Of a DNA stretch of 64,000 nt, positions 26,501-37,782 are shown in pieces. Position numbers and translations under genes: made by a program. The stretch comes from Albifimbria verrucaria. Its lineage: Eukaryota > Ascomycota > Sordariomycetes > Hypocreales > Stachybotryaceae. Each line of letters starts with the position of its first letter. Position 1 is the stretch's first letter. Under the pieces are notes generated by a model. The model did not search any database, was not told the DNA's origin, and saw nothing but the letters and a program-made list of their open reading frames with translations. The DNA is taken from NCBI GenBank assembly GCA_020081605.1, contig JAHREC010000009.1:186001-250000 (forward strand), written 5' to 3'.

Positions 26501-29500
26501 CGTTGCCGTTCCAAAGCTGGGTTTCGCTACAGCAGCAATATCTAGGCACAAGCGAAGTGCCCGTTGACACATGGCCAACAACTGATTTGGACTTCTGGCA
26601 GCTTGACCAGAGCAACAATGTCTACGGAAACATAATACAATCAAACTTCACGCTCGATGGTAGCGCCACAACGGCACTACTAGGAGATTGTAATGCAGTA
26701 TTTGGAACTGAGACGGTTGACATTCTGATTGGAGCAGTTCTCCAGTCGTTTACGACAGTATTTGGTGAGCAGAGAACACCACCAGTTCTATTTACCGAAG
26801 GGCACGGACGTGAGCCATTGGATAACAAAATTGACTTATCTGCAACGGTTGGTTGGTTTACAACACTGTGCCCGATTGCCATCGTCGGATCTAATGAAAA
26901 TAATCTCGTGAGCACCATTCGTCAGGTCAAGGATATTCGCCGATCTGTTCCCTGAACGGCTTCAAAGCCTTCGCCAGCCGCTTTTTGTCTCAAACACAAG
27001 ACCACTATTCAAACTCGAGTGCAGGTCCGATGGAACTGGTGTTCAACTTTGCTGGCCAATATCAACAACTGGAGGCAAGGGATGCATTATTCCAATTCCA
27101 GTCCCGTGATGCTTCATCCGGCTATATTTCTGATTTTGGAGACGATTTGCAACGCTCCGCTGTGTTCGAAATTGGTGCCATTGTATCCAACGGTTGCTTG
27201 CAGTTTACGTTTACGTACAACCGATCCATGGGCCGCGGCGATCAAACCAAGCGATGGATCAACCTGTGCCAGATGGCCCTCAAAGAGGCATCTATCATTA
27301 TGCCAGTCATGTATAGGCAATATACAAAGAGCGACTTCCTTCTCATGCCATGGTCCGAGACAGAATTTGACCGATTCTCCAAAACGCATCTTCCGCGAAT
27401 CGGGAACTTCACCATTAATGACATCGAGGATATATATCCAGCCACACCCTTACAGCAGACATTGCTGCTGAACCAGAGCAAGAACCCTGAGCACTATGCT
27501 GTGCACTCAACATTCCAAGTCCTGGCCCCAAAGGCGAAAGACTTGACATTGAGCGACTTGAACTTGCCTGGCAAAAGGTTGTGGATCGCCACTCAGCTTT
27601 GCGGACAATCTTCATAGAAGATGCCCTTAACCAAGATGTCTTGGTCTATCAAGTTGTCATGAAGAGCCTTGCTGCCGATATCGTGAGACTCGCCTGTGGT
27701 AATGAAGACCCGGTGGACACACTCAACAAGCAGCAGCCGCTTCAAACCTACACGTACCGAGTCCCCACAGATTTTCAACATGCCGAACAGACTCGGGACT
27801 GTTGTTTGTCAAGATGGAGGTCACCCATGCTATTTTGGATGGTTTTAGCACCGGAATTCTCTTCCGCGATCTTCAACAGGCATATGATGGACAAGTTTCT
27901 TTGCCTCAAGCGCCTCTCTACAGCTCTTTTGTTGCCCATCTTCAAAGCCTCAACGAGAAAAATTCGCTCAACTACTGGTCCAATTATCTTGCCGATTTAG
28001 AGCCTAACATTCTTCCCGCTTTGAGGGAGGATATTGCAGAAATCAACACACTGCAGAGCGTCGCTGTGAGAATATCAGACTTGGATTCTGTGCAGTCCTT
28101 CTGTCGAAGTTTTAATGTCACACTGTCTAGTATCTGCCAGGCCGCTTGGTCACAGGTCTTGCGGGCCTTTACTAACTCTGACCAAGTGGTGTTTGGCTAC
28201 CTCAATGCGGGTAGAGATGCACCCGTTGCAGGCCTTCAGGATGCAGTTGGGCTTTTTATAAACATGCTAGTATGCAGAGTGGACTTTGAAAGTCCTATGA
28301 CCTCATCAGAGCTCGTCCAGCAGGTCCATTCCGACTACATAAATAGCTTGCCGCATCAACATTGTTCACTGGCCAGTATTCAGCGCCAACTTGGGCTCAA
28401 TGGCCAGCCCATGTTCAGCTCCGTCATCTCTTACCAATCCGCCCCATCTGGAATCCAGAAACCGCAGACCGGCATATCGTTTGAGCCTGTGGGGTTCATG
28501 ACCCAACCGAGGTACGTTGCTTTTAGATACAAATGCTAATAGGTCCCTTGTTCTGACTTGCGTTGTGTAGTACACGATTGGCATTACTATAGGCGCATCT
28601 GAATCGCACATGGATATCTCTTTGAGCTATTGGTCCAGCTACTACTCAAAAGAACAAGCTACGAGTATCGCTTCCACGTTTGAGAAGGCTATTATCAGCT
28701 TAGCTAGCCAGCCTCGCCAATCAGTTCATGATATGCGCTTGGTTAGCGATCAGGAATGGACCAAATTCACGAGTGGAACAGTCAGATACCAACAGCTGTC
28801 GACAAATGCATGCACCGCCAGTTTGAAGAGCAAGCTGAGCTGCGCCCGGGAAGCATGGCAGTCTGCTCCAATGAAGTCAACCTAACATACAGAGAGTTGG
28901 ACGCCCTTGCCAGTGCCCTTTCTGCTCAGCTTGTACGTTTAGGAGTCGGAACTAATGTGTTTGTGCCCTATTGCTTCGAGAAATCACCATGGACAGTCGT
29001 TGCCCTCCTCGCCATTCTCAAAGCCGGAGGTTGTTGTGTTGCGCTAGATCCGAAGCATCCTCGAGACCGTTTGGAGGGCATCATTCAAGATGTTAATGCC
29101 TCTGTCATTGTAACAGCACCACATCTTTGCAGCCTTTTCGACGGTTTTGATGGCCAGGTCATGTCCCTAGACCCTACCGCTCTCAGAGCATCACTTATAT
29201 CCACGTCAAAATTGGCCAGTGACAGACCAGTCACACCAAACGACCCAGCCTTTGTCGTTTTTACATCGGGCAGCACCGGAAAGCCAAAGGTATCGTGTTG
29301 CAACACAGTGCACTCTGTACAACTGTCCTACATCATGGAATCTCAATGAATATCGGACCAGGATCGAGAGTCTTGCAATTTGCCGCCTACACATTCGATG
29401 TCAGTATTGGCGAAATTCTGGTCACGCTGATACGAGGTGGAACAGTCTGCGTCCCTACGGATCACGAACGATTCAGTGACCTTGCAGGCTTCATCAATCG

Positions 29501-32500
29501 TATGGGTGTGGATTGGGCCTATCTGACTCCTTCAGTGGCCAGCACTCTCCATCCTAGCCAGGTCCCAGGACTAAGGACGCTTGCCCTGGGTGGTGAGGCT
29601 GTCAAGCAAGAAAGTGTGACAGTATGGGCCAACGCGGTTCAGTTGATCAATGTGTACGGTCCAGCTGAATGTTCCATCTGGAGCACTTGCCAGCCCGGCG
29701 TCACTTCTACTACATCTCCTTCCAATATTGGACGAGGTGTTGGATCCTTGAATTGGATTGTCGATGCGAACAACCACAAACGACTTTGCCCAGTAGGCGC
29801 CGTGGGTGAGCTGTTAATTGAAGGCCCCATCTTAGCCGAAGGCTACCTCAACTTGCCCGAGCGAACAGCAGCTGCTTTTGTTAGCGACATGCCATGGTCG
29901 GGGGCGAACCGTCGGATGTACAAGACAGGTGATCTAGTTCGCTACACCTCATCGGGCGAAATTCTTTATGTCTCCCGCCGAGACACTCAAGTCAAGCTTA
30001 GGGTCAGCGCATTGAACTAGGAGAGGTCGAGCATCACATCAAGGTGCATATTCCAACCTTGTCTGACGTTGCAGTGGACATGGTGCAGCTTCTTGATGGG
30101 ACCAGAGGAAATGCGCTCGTGGCCTTCTTCACAACCTCGACTGATAATGCACAAAGCGATCAACCTGCAAGCCTTGTGCATGATCTTCTCGAAGACACAA
30201 AGCGATATTGATCGCCGGCAAGGCGGCGCTCACAACATCTTTGCCTTCGTATATGCTTCCTTCCTTTTACTTTCCTTTGTCTAACATGCCATTATCAACT
30301 TCTGGGAAGCTCGATCGCAAAAGACTGCGAAAGCTGATAGCAGATTTGTCAGAGGAGACAATGGCTCGGTACTCGTTGGCAACATCAAGCCAGAGACAAC
30401 CGTTGACGACCCCATGGAACATTCTCTGCGCGATCTTTGGGTCGAGGTCTTCAAGACTACTCCTGAACTGATCGGATCGACAGAGAATTTCTTCAGCATT
30501 GGTGGTGATTCCATCTCTGCAATGCAGCTGGTTGCCGCAGCAGCAAAGGCCAATTTTACCCTTTCTGTGGCAGATGTTTTCCGTCATCCAGAGCTCTGCC
30601 ATATGGCATCCGTCATGCAGTTCGCAGTCAATACCGAGGTTAAACCAGTTCAGCCATTTTCACTTTTGGGCCCTGGTTCATCGTCCAAGGAAGCGGTCAT
30701 CCAAGACATCAGTACAACCTACAAGATCAGTGCCAACACGATCGAGGATACTTACCCTTGCACACCTCTACAAGAGGGCCTAATGATGCTTTCCGATCGG
30801 AAGCCCGGCTCTTATATGAACCAACAGTGTTTCTCTCTTCCTGCTTCCATTGATTTGCAACGCTTCGCTTCAGCATGGAATCAGACCATGCAGGCGTTAC
30901 CAATTCTCAGAACAACAGTGGTCAACACCAAGAATGGAACACGCCAAATTGTCATAAGAAGCAACATTAAGTGGATTTACACCGATTCAAACTCTATAGA
31001 GGAATATCTTCACCAAGATCTGGCACATCACATGTCGTATGGACATAATTTAGCGAGATATGCTATCATCACGGTGAAGAACAAGCGGTACTTCGTCTGG
31101 ACCATTCACCATGCTCTGTATGACGGCCTTTCCATCCCCATCATTCTTGAATATTTTATTAGAGCCTACAAGGGGTGGCATTATTCCCAACGGCTCCATT
31201 CAACGCATACGTCCAGTTCATATGTGAATCATCGACCGACGCATCAACTACTTTTTGGACCAAGGAACTCTCTGATACGTCTGCATCGCACTTTCCTCAA
31301 ATTACTGATGCATCGTCGTATCATTGCCGCGCTGATAAGCGCCTCCAGCATTACATCACATTATCCATGAAGCCCAAAGCCAGCACAACTATCGCTGTAC
31401 TCGTCCGGGCGGCATGGGCCCTCGTTCTTTCTGAGTATTCCAATAGCGATGACGTTGTATTTGGCGCCATTGTGACCGGCCGTAATATCCCGGTTAAGGG
31501 TATTGAAACAATTGTCGGGCCCACTATGGCAACTGTTCCTGTTGTAGTGTCTGTACGCCGCAACATGACTGTATCGGAGTATCTTGACAGTATATCTTCT
31601 CAAGCCGCTGCCATGATGCCACACGAGCACATCGGGCTGCAAAATATTGAAAAGCTGGGATCTGGTCCTCGCCAAGCCTGCAAGTTCCAGAACCTCTTGG
31701 TTGTCCAGCCGAAGAAGGACAGCGGATCCGAGAGTGAACTTCTTGGCATGGAACCACTACCGCAAGAGGAATTTCTTACAGACACTTTCCCAATGACCGT
31801 TGAATGCCATATCGGTACAGAGGGAGTTGACTTAGAAGCAACTTATGATGCCCAAGTGGTACCCAGCATCATGATGGAACGCATACTGAAGCAACTCGAC
31901 CACGTCGTCTGCCGAGTAGCTGAAGCAGCCTCGAATGAGAAGCTATCCGCTATCTCTATGCTAGGTACGCATGACATGCAACAAATTCTTGCATGGAACA
32001 GTGTTCTGCCACCCAAAGTGGAAAGCTGTGTCCATGAAATCTTCGGACAAAGAGCTGCGCAGCATCCAGACAGGCCTGCTATCTCGGCATGGGACGGTAA
32101 ACTGAGCTACTTCGAGCTCGACAACATCTCCACTCAATTAGCAGTCGATTTGATGGCCCGAGGTATCGGTCCGGAAACCAAAGTGCCAATTTGCTTCGAA
32201 AAAGCGCCTGGACAAGTGTTGCTATATTTGGCGTGCTCAAAGCCGGAGCAGCTTTCGTATTGTTAGATCCCTCGCATCCCTTACAACGGTTATCTCTCAT
32301 TGTAGAAGATACGGGTGCCACTTTGGTGGTTTCATCGGAGAAACAATCTAGCATCTGCCGCGCTCTCGGACAAAAAGCCTTCATCCTCAAACCCACAACC
32401 TACAAGATCAGCCGCATGGCGCACTCGCAGTGGGTTCCCTCCACGGTCACTCCAGATAATGCAGCCTATGCAGTTTTCACATCTGGTACGACAGGAAAGC

Positions 32501-35500
32501 CTAAGGGCGTCGTCGTAGAGCATTCGGCCTACTGCACTGCAGCGAAGGAGCACGGTGATGCTCTGTTTTTAGATTCGGATTCTCGAGTCTTGCAGTTCGC
32601 CTCGTATAGCTTCGACGGTGCCATGGTAGAAACGCTGACAACACTTCTTCGAGGCGGCTGCGTCTGTGTTCCTAGCGAAGAGGACAGAACAACTGATATG
32701 GTCTCTTTTTTCAACAAGCACCGGGTGAACCACGCCATGATTACACCCTCGTTCGCCAGGCTTCTGCAACCTGACATGATTCCGCACTTCCGTACACTTG
32801 TTCTAGTAGGTGAAGCCATGACTCGTCAAGATGTTGCCACCTGGTCCCATCTGAAGCGGTTTATGAACGGGTATGGCCCAAGTGAGTGCTGTGTCTGCGC
32901 CTCTGTCAATATCATGACACCTCAGTCGGATACTTCCAACATCGGGCGTGCTGTCGGTGCTAGAAACTGGATTGTAAACCCTGACGATCATAACCGTCTT
33001 GTCCCTATAGGGTGTGTTGGCGAGCTTGTTGTTGAGGGGCACACTTTGGCTAGAGGCTATCTTAACGACCAAATCAAGACAGAGGCGTCATTTATCACCG
33101 ACCCAGCCTGGGCAGCGTCCGAAAGCACAGGTCGTCCCAGGCGATTCTACAAGACCGGCGATCTGGTCAAATACAACGATTCTGCCGCTTCAGGGATATG
33201 ATCTTCTGCGGACGCAAAGATCAGCAGGTCAAGCTGCATGGTCAGCGCATGGAGCTTGGAGAAATCGAGCAAGTACTGAGCACCATGCAACATGTCTATC
33301 AAGGGCTGGTTTTGCTACCCAGAGCCGGTCCCTGCAAGAATAGATTGGTGGCAATAATTTCTCTCAAGTCGAATATCCAAGGCAATAAAGGTTCGGACCA
33401 CTTGCAACTCGTGGAAGGTGCTTTGAAGCCAGCAGCAGCAGCCAAGGCAACATGGATTAGGGATCAATTATTCGACAAACTCCCAGGGTTTATGGTGCCA
33501 CCAACCTGGATCGTTCTCGAGTCCATCCCCTTCAGTTCATCCTCGAAAGTTGACAGAGCCAAGGTTGCACGATGGGTAGCTGACATTGACGAGTATACCT
33601 TTGACAAGATTTCAGATTACATTTTGGCAGACTCAGGGCCACAGGAATCAATTACAGCTACTCACATTGCCATTCGGGCCGTTCTTGCAGCTGTTTTGAA
33701 GCTTCCTGCGGATGAGCTTCGGTTGGATAGATCATTCCTATCGATTGGAGGTGACTCTATTACTGCTGTGCAAGTCGTCTCGCAATGCCGTCAACAGGGC
33801 ATTGTGTTCACCGTCAAGGACCTGCTTCAGAGCAAGTCGATTGCTCGCATCGCAGACATGGCCACGAGCTTAGATTCTCCAGATCACGATAAAAAGTCAC
33901 TTGTCAACGTGCGCATAGACGAGATTGACGATGATATGGAGTCGTTCCTCGAGACAGTCTTACCACAGGTCGGTCTTCGTGGTCGTGACGATATTCAAGC
34001 AGCCTTCCATGCGTCCTCTTCCGAAGAGGAGATCCTCCAGCACTGTGACAAGAGCCCCAAGTCAGGTTTCTACGAGGCGGAGCAGATCTTTAAAGTGAGC
34101 ATAAGCGGCAAACCCCTTCGGGTATTGGCATTTACCGCCTCTTGGGCGCCTGGCAAGCTGTAGTAGATCGACATGCGTCCCTGCGGACTATTTTCGTCAA
34201 GAACCCACTCCGACAAAATCGTTTCGAGCATCTCGTCCTCGCTAAGTGCGATGCGCCAGTCGAAATCATCCACTGCGCCACCGAGAAAGACCTTCGTACA
34301 GCTCTGCAGAGGAAGCCTTATGCCGGCCATTCGCAGGCAATTCCAAAGCACAACTTCCTCATCTGCACCACAGGGGATGGCCAGGTTCTTGCCAAACTCG
34401 ACATTCATCATTCCCTATTCGATGCTCCAAGCATATTGGGTATATTCAAAGACCTCGAACGGGCATACGGAGGAGACTTGGCCATCGGACAAGCACCAAC
34501 CTTGCGCGAATATAATTCTCACGTTGAGCGTCTCGGACAGAAATCCGCACTTGAGTATTGGCAAGTCGCTCTCAAGGACGCCCAGCCTTGTTTTTCCCCG
34601 TCGATAAGGCCAAGGCATCTCGGGATGGGGGTAAAAGCTACAAACCGTAGATATGAAGATTGGCAATGCCGCAAAGCTCAGCAGCTTCTGCGAGACCCAT
34701 GAGGTGACGCTTCCCAGCGTTGCTTACACCATTTGGACTATCTTGTTACAGTGGGCAACGCACAGTGATGATGTATGCTTTGGATACCTTTCGTCTGCAC
34801 GAACGAACCTGGTAGGCAGTATGTCGGAGACAGCGGGCTTCTTGGTTGACCACGTCATCTCTCGCTCAGCTGACTCTACTGCCATGTCGGCCATGGAACT
34901 CCTTCACCAAATTCACAATAACAACCTCGCTAGCATCAGTCATCAGCATATCTCTCCATCAGATATTGGCAAGTCCTTGGATATACAGATGCCACTGTTC
35001 AATACGCTTATCAACTTCCGCAAGTTCGAGGGGCAGGATCTCTCAGACGACACGAGCTCTGAAAGCTGGAGCGAAGAAGAATGTCTTAAAGGCAATACAA
35101 TTGTAAACAAACCCCGAGTTGTATTCAAACCAATCAGCAGTGCCGATCCAATGGCTGTAAGTCTTATATGCTTCCATATACTATATTCTATTTTACTAAC
35201 GATGTTTCTTACAGTATGACATTGTTGTCGCGTTTTGCCAACTTGAACATGGTTTGGGATGTTCCATATCCTTCTGGAGCCCGGTCATTCTACCTCGTCA
35301 AGCCATGAACATCGTGCAATCATTGGATGACATCTTGGGAGTGTTCCTTAATAACCCTTATCTCTCATGTCAAGAAATCCATGCAAAGCTTGCAGGTAGA
35401 AGGGCATTCTCAGCAGTGGGCGAGATGGATAGTTTTTATGGTGGAAGTGGGCTGGGAAGTAGGGGCGCTCGCAAAGCAAGAAATTGCATATCAGTGGTTG

Positions 35501-35523
35501 AAGATAGTTGTGCTATTATGTAG
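7535..35523 (+). CDS. seven-module nonribosomal peptide synthetase with terminal condensation domain
   Basis: One gene of about 28 kb coding for roughly 9,200 residues. The order read from motifs is (C remnant)-A1-T1-E1-C2-A2-T2-C3-A3-T3-E2-C4-A4-T4-C5-A5-T5-E3-C6-A6-T6-C7-A7-T7-CT. All seven T domains keep the GGDS phosphopantetheine serine and all seven A domains keep the TSGxTGxPKG loop and the A10 lysine. No methyltransferase, thioesterase or reductase domain is visible. Five phase-0 introns lie at 8026-8082, 12688-12791, 20639-20693, 28512-28570 and 35157-35214. The reading frame changes about 32 times, for example near 8493, 9110, 9370, 9510, 10175, 12930, 14405, 16182, 16700, 18225, 18935, 22195, 22610, 22633, 22763, 24928, 26952, 27568, 27800, 28498, 28780, 29290, 30003, 30205, 30400, 31175, 32208, 33185, 34140 and 34650; translation resumes at the expected next motif each time. 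The start ATG at 7535 follows AT-rich DNA. The product is predicted to be a heptapeptide, probably cyclic, released by CT; its identity is unknown. Confidence 0.95.
11561..14840 (+). other. NRPS module 2: C2 - A2 - T2
   Basis: C2 (about 11590-12930) follows an E domain and has the active motif SHTIMDGGS (His at 12007-12009), as expected for a D-donor condensation domain. It carries intron 12688-12791. A2 (about 12990-14570) has TSGTTGKPKG near 13470 and NGYGPTE near 13858; the by-eye pocket is DGASCVGICK. T2 has GGDS at 14731-14742. No E domain follows, so an L residue (or one activated directly as D) is added. Frame changes lie near 12930 (C-run) and 14405. Confidence 0.85.
14841..19500 (+). 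other. NRPS module 3: C3 - A3 - T3 - E2
   Basis: C3 (about 14885-16190) has the L-donor type motif HHAIYDGFS (His-His at 15322-15327) and no intron. A3 (about 16230-17800) is split near 16700 in the TSGSTG loop and has NGYGPSE near 17080; the by-eye pocket is DAIFMGGIFK. T3 has GGDS at 17935-17946. E2 (about 18095-19480) has an intact site, HHLVIDLVSW (His-His at 18522-18527), then EGHGRE and TVGWFT, so residue 3 should be epimerised to D. Frame changes fall near 16182, 16700, 18225 and 18935. Confidence 0.85.
19501..22760 (+). other. NRPS module 4: C4 - A4 - T4
   Basis: C4 (about 19520-20870) follows E2 and has SHTIIDGAS (His at 19943-19945), with intron 20639-20693 at the same place as in C2. 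A4 (about 20900-22470) has TSGSTGTPKG near 21391 and TGYGPTE near 21780; the by-eye pocket is DPAHVGGIAK. The T4 site GGDS lies at about 22632-22643 and is crowded by three frame changes (about 22610, 22633 and 22763), all beside G or C runs. An L residue is predicted at position 4. Confidence 0.8.
22761..27380 (+). other. NRPS module 5: C5 - A5 - T5 - E3
   Basis: C5 (about 22790-24120) has HHAAYDGHS (His-His at 23252-23257) and no intron. A5 (about 24150-25720) has TSGSTGKPKG near 24613 and DGYGPTE near 25000; the by-eye pocket is DLAFVGGVFK. Its A8 motif is unusual, reading GQRTEPAEVE where the other modules have GQRxELGEVE or GQRxELGEIE. T5 has GGDS with its Ser at 25867-25869. E3 (about 26020-27360) is intact, HHLVVDLVSW (His-His at 26407-26412) with EGHGRE and TVGWFT, so residue 5 should be D. 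Frame changes lie near 24928 and 26952. Confidence 0.85.
27381..30630 (+). other. NRPS module 6: C6 - A6 - T6
   Basis: C6 (about 27400-28740) has THAILDGFS (His at 27826-27828), the third D-donor type C domain, with intron 28512-28570. A6 (about 28790-30360) has TSGSTGKPK near 29265 and NVYGPAE near 29650; the by-eye pocket is DVGYAGVIWK. T6 has GGDS with its Ser at 30510-30512. No E domain follows. This module has the densest frame changes (about 27568, 27800, 28498, 28780, 29290, 30003, 30205, 30400), all of the same single-base kind. Confidence 0.8.
30631..33880 (+). other. NRPS module 7: C7 - A7 - T7
   Basis: C7 (about 30650-31990) has HHALYDGLS (His-His at 31108-31113) and no intron. 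A7 (about 32020-33590) has TSGTTGKPKG near 32483 and NGYGPSE near 32866; the by-eye pocket is DGVMVVGVCK, related to that of A2 in its Gly, Val, Gly and Cys positions. T7 has GGDS at 33747-33758. There is no E domain, so the last residue is predicted to be L. Frame changes lie near 31175, 32208 and 33185. Confidence 0.85.
33881..35523 (+). other. NRPS terminal condensation (CT) domain
   Basis: A condensation fold follows T7 with no further A or T domain, the arrangement known for macrocyclising CT domains of fungal NRPSs. The active site reads HHSLFDAPS (His-His at 34405-34410), with Ala where HHxxxDG has Gly. It carries intron 35157-35214, at the same position as the introns in C2, C4 and C6. 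After the domain about 50 residues run to the stop at 35521-35523. Two or three frame changes fall at 34140-34660. Release by cyclisation is inferred from family behaviour, since there is no TE or R domain. Confidence 0.8.
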
Positions 35524-36992
35524 AGAGAGGACAGTGATGGGAGAAGAGCAGAGTTTTCAGATATTAAATTATTCAATCTTTGAGTTTCCCTTTGTTAATC
35601 AATAATTAAAGAATGGCACAAAGAAAGGGCCTAAAGTTAGTAATGAGAAAGAGGTTATGCCCAAGATTTAGGATAGTATCAAAAGAAATCGGATGAAGCT
35701 ATATTAACTTGCCTAGATCTGTAATAAATAGTTAGGCTAAGGCTTTAGCAGTGTAGTTTACTTTTTCTCACTCTAGAATTTCTTAACTTTCGATCGAGAT
35801 CGAGCTTAAACTACAAATCAACTTTTTAATGACAACTGAATTGAGGTGACGACCTACAATACCAAGCGGTGATCCAACAATGCTCTTTGGTACCCAAAAT
35901 CACTTAAATTTCCTTGAACGGTATCGTTACATTGATGCAAGTTCAGTCAGTCATGGCTTCAAAACGTCTTTCGTGACTTTGTGTCATTCCTTGACATGAG
36001 GACCATTGGTTTGGCCCACGTTTTGCTAGAGTAATTGGTATAGGGTAGGCGGCACTCGTATTGTGATTTAGGATTGACATTGAGCAGATTAGTGCAGCAC
36101 GATGCGTAACCCGTCCCACAGTAATGTTGTTAGGCTCTTCGGTGCGGAATTTTCTTATTTTTATACAGGACACGAGAATTATCCAAATCTACCCACAAGC
36201 ATTTGTCATTGCAGATACTACCCAAGTGTTTGGGTAACCCTACTTGGAGCATCAATAGTGAAATCCCATTTGCCATGGTGCATTCTACATCTTAATAAAA
36301 GTTAAGTTCAACGACTTTGAAAGCCAGACCGTGTATCTGATAGTACTGGGGTACAATAGGAATAGATTACGAACTATCCTAAGAAAATATCAGTTCGGAT
36401 GAAGATTGCTTGCATCAGTTAGCTTGGTTGCATAGCCTACTTAAACGTTTGGCCATTCTTTTTCTCTTACATAGAACCAATGGTTTCCTATTTCCGGGGT
36501 CAGTGCCGACTAGCTGATGTTTGACTGGGCGGCTCCACTGTAAAATGCCAATAGTCGTCGTAGTTTCAGCTTGTTGAGACATGGCAAGGATGTGAAACTA
36601 TGGTGGAACTCAGCGCTTGTTCTTAGCAGGCAGGCCAAGACTGTTTCTGGGTTTGGCCCTTGCTATCTTAGTGGATGCGGAGAGCTTCGTGAGGAAAGTG
36701 GATTATTCAAGGGCTCCAGATCAGACTGAATTGTCTGAACTCCTGACATCAGACTTCAAATCGAGTGTCTTGGGTGCTAGTTCGGTTGGGGCAAAGCCAT
36801 AAAATACCAGTCAATGGGATTAATTTCTCGTATCACCAACACGATTGCACCACCAGATTTTTGTCCTTCATCAACCTTGCAGCAGGTTCTGCTTTCGCTT
36901 CTCTTCATTACTTAATCGTATTCTTTTCCCATCTCTTGTCTGGTCGAGCTTCCACGAACAGAACCCGCCATCTCAACGTCAATAACGCCAAA
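35524..36992. other. intergenic, no gene supported
   Basis: This stretch lies between the NRPS stop and the small secreted protein. Open frames here (36102-36305, 36617-36802) are short, have no domain and no Kozak-like or splice context that convinces. A TATAAAA-like stretch (CATAAAAT, about 36799) lies about 190 bp before the next ATG and may serve that gene. Confidence 0.5.
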
Positions 36993-37505
36993 ATGCAATT
37001 CTCTACCATCCTCGCTGCCCTCAGCGCCACGTGCGCGCTATCAGCTCCTTTAACTAGCCAGATTGAAAAACGCGGCGTATTCTCTGTGCAAACATTCAAC
37101 GACATGTCCATCTCTGGCGGAGTAGCTGGAAATGCCGAGGCCGAAGCCCTCGCCAAATTCTCGAACCTCAACATGAACAACCTGGCTAGTGCTGACCAAG
37201 CCGATATCTCCTTTATTCAATCAGTCAATGCCATCTGCAATCAGGCAGAAGTTCAGGCCTATGTCCCTGCAATCGCTGCTGCGCGAGGCGAGGCGCGTGC
37301 TGCACTCCAACGAGGCATGACCAAGAACAAGGTCCTTAAGATCGTAGCCCAAATTCTCCGTTTACGAATCGATCAAGCTCAGGGCCAGGATACAGCAGCG
37401 CAAATTGCTGCGGAGCAAGTCAAGCTTGACAGCAACAACAAGCAGGACAAGGCTCAAGCCGGAAAGAGTTCTACTTTCCTGTCATTCGACGCTTCTACGA
37501 GTTAA
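36993..37505 (+). CDS. small secreted protein, unknown function
   Basis: A single-exon gene for 170 residues. The longer in-frame opening from 36765 is discarded because the ATG at 36993, in an AAA-ATG context, starts a clear signal peptide (MQFSTILAALSATCALSA). It is followed by a short pro-segment ending in Lys-Arg before GVFSVQTFND, a Kex2-type site. The mature part is helical, Ala- and Gln-rich, with a single Cys (ICNQAEVQAY), and repeats amphipathic stretches. It resembles a family of small secreted ascomycete proteins of unknown role. It lies 277 bp from the 3' end of the convergent subtilase. No function can be given. Confidence 0.8.
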   Translation: MQFSTILAALSATCALSAPLTSQIEKRGVFSVQTFNDMSISGGVAGNAEAEALAKFSNLNMNNLASADQADISFIQSVNAICNQAEVQAYVPAIAAARGEARAALQRGMTKNKVLKIVAQILRLRIDQAQGQDTAAQIAAEQVKLDSNNKQDKAQAGKSSTFLSFDASTS

Positions 37506-37782
37506 TGATCTAATCATAATTAATATCGAGGCAACAAAGTTTTTAGCTTTAGTATCAGATATCTAGCCCATTACTATAAACAAATATAATTTCATCATCA
37601 TGCTCAGGGTTTGAGTGAGAATACATGGTGCTTAACATTATGTGTGAGTTAACTAATGACACTAGAGGACTGCTGGGCAGTGATGTAGACGCCATGTTCA
37701 TAAATCTTTCACCAAGATTCTACAAATATCCCCACAGTTATAGGTCTCCATAAGTGATATCTATGGCTCGCGAATCCTACAT

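Noticed and set aside
7535..35523. NRPS as several separate genes or as a pseudogene
   Set aside because: Each break resumes in the expected motif without a new start or terminator, domain order is complete, key catalytic residues are kept outside E1, and similar breaks hit housekeeping genes.
7535..35523. Programmed ribosomal frameshifting
   Set aside because: More than 30 sites with no shared slippery sequence or structure; not plausible for one gene.
36617..36802. 61-codon ORF before the small secreted protein
   Set aside because: Short and without domain; the downstream ATG at 36993 has a far better signal-peptide start.
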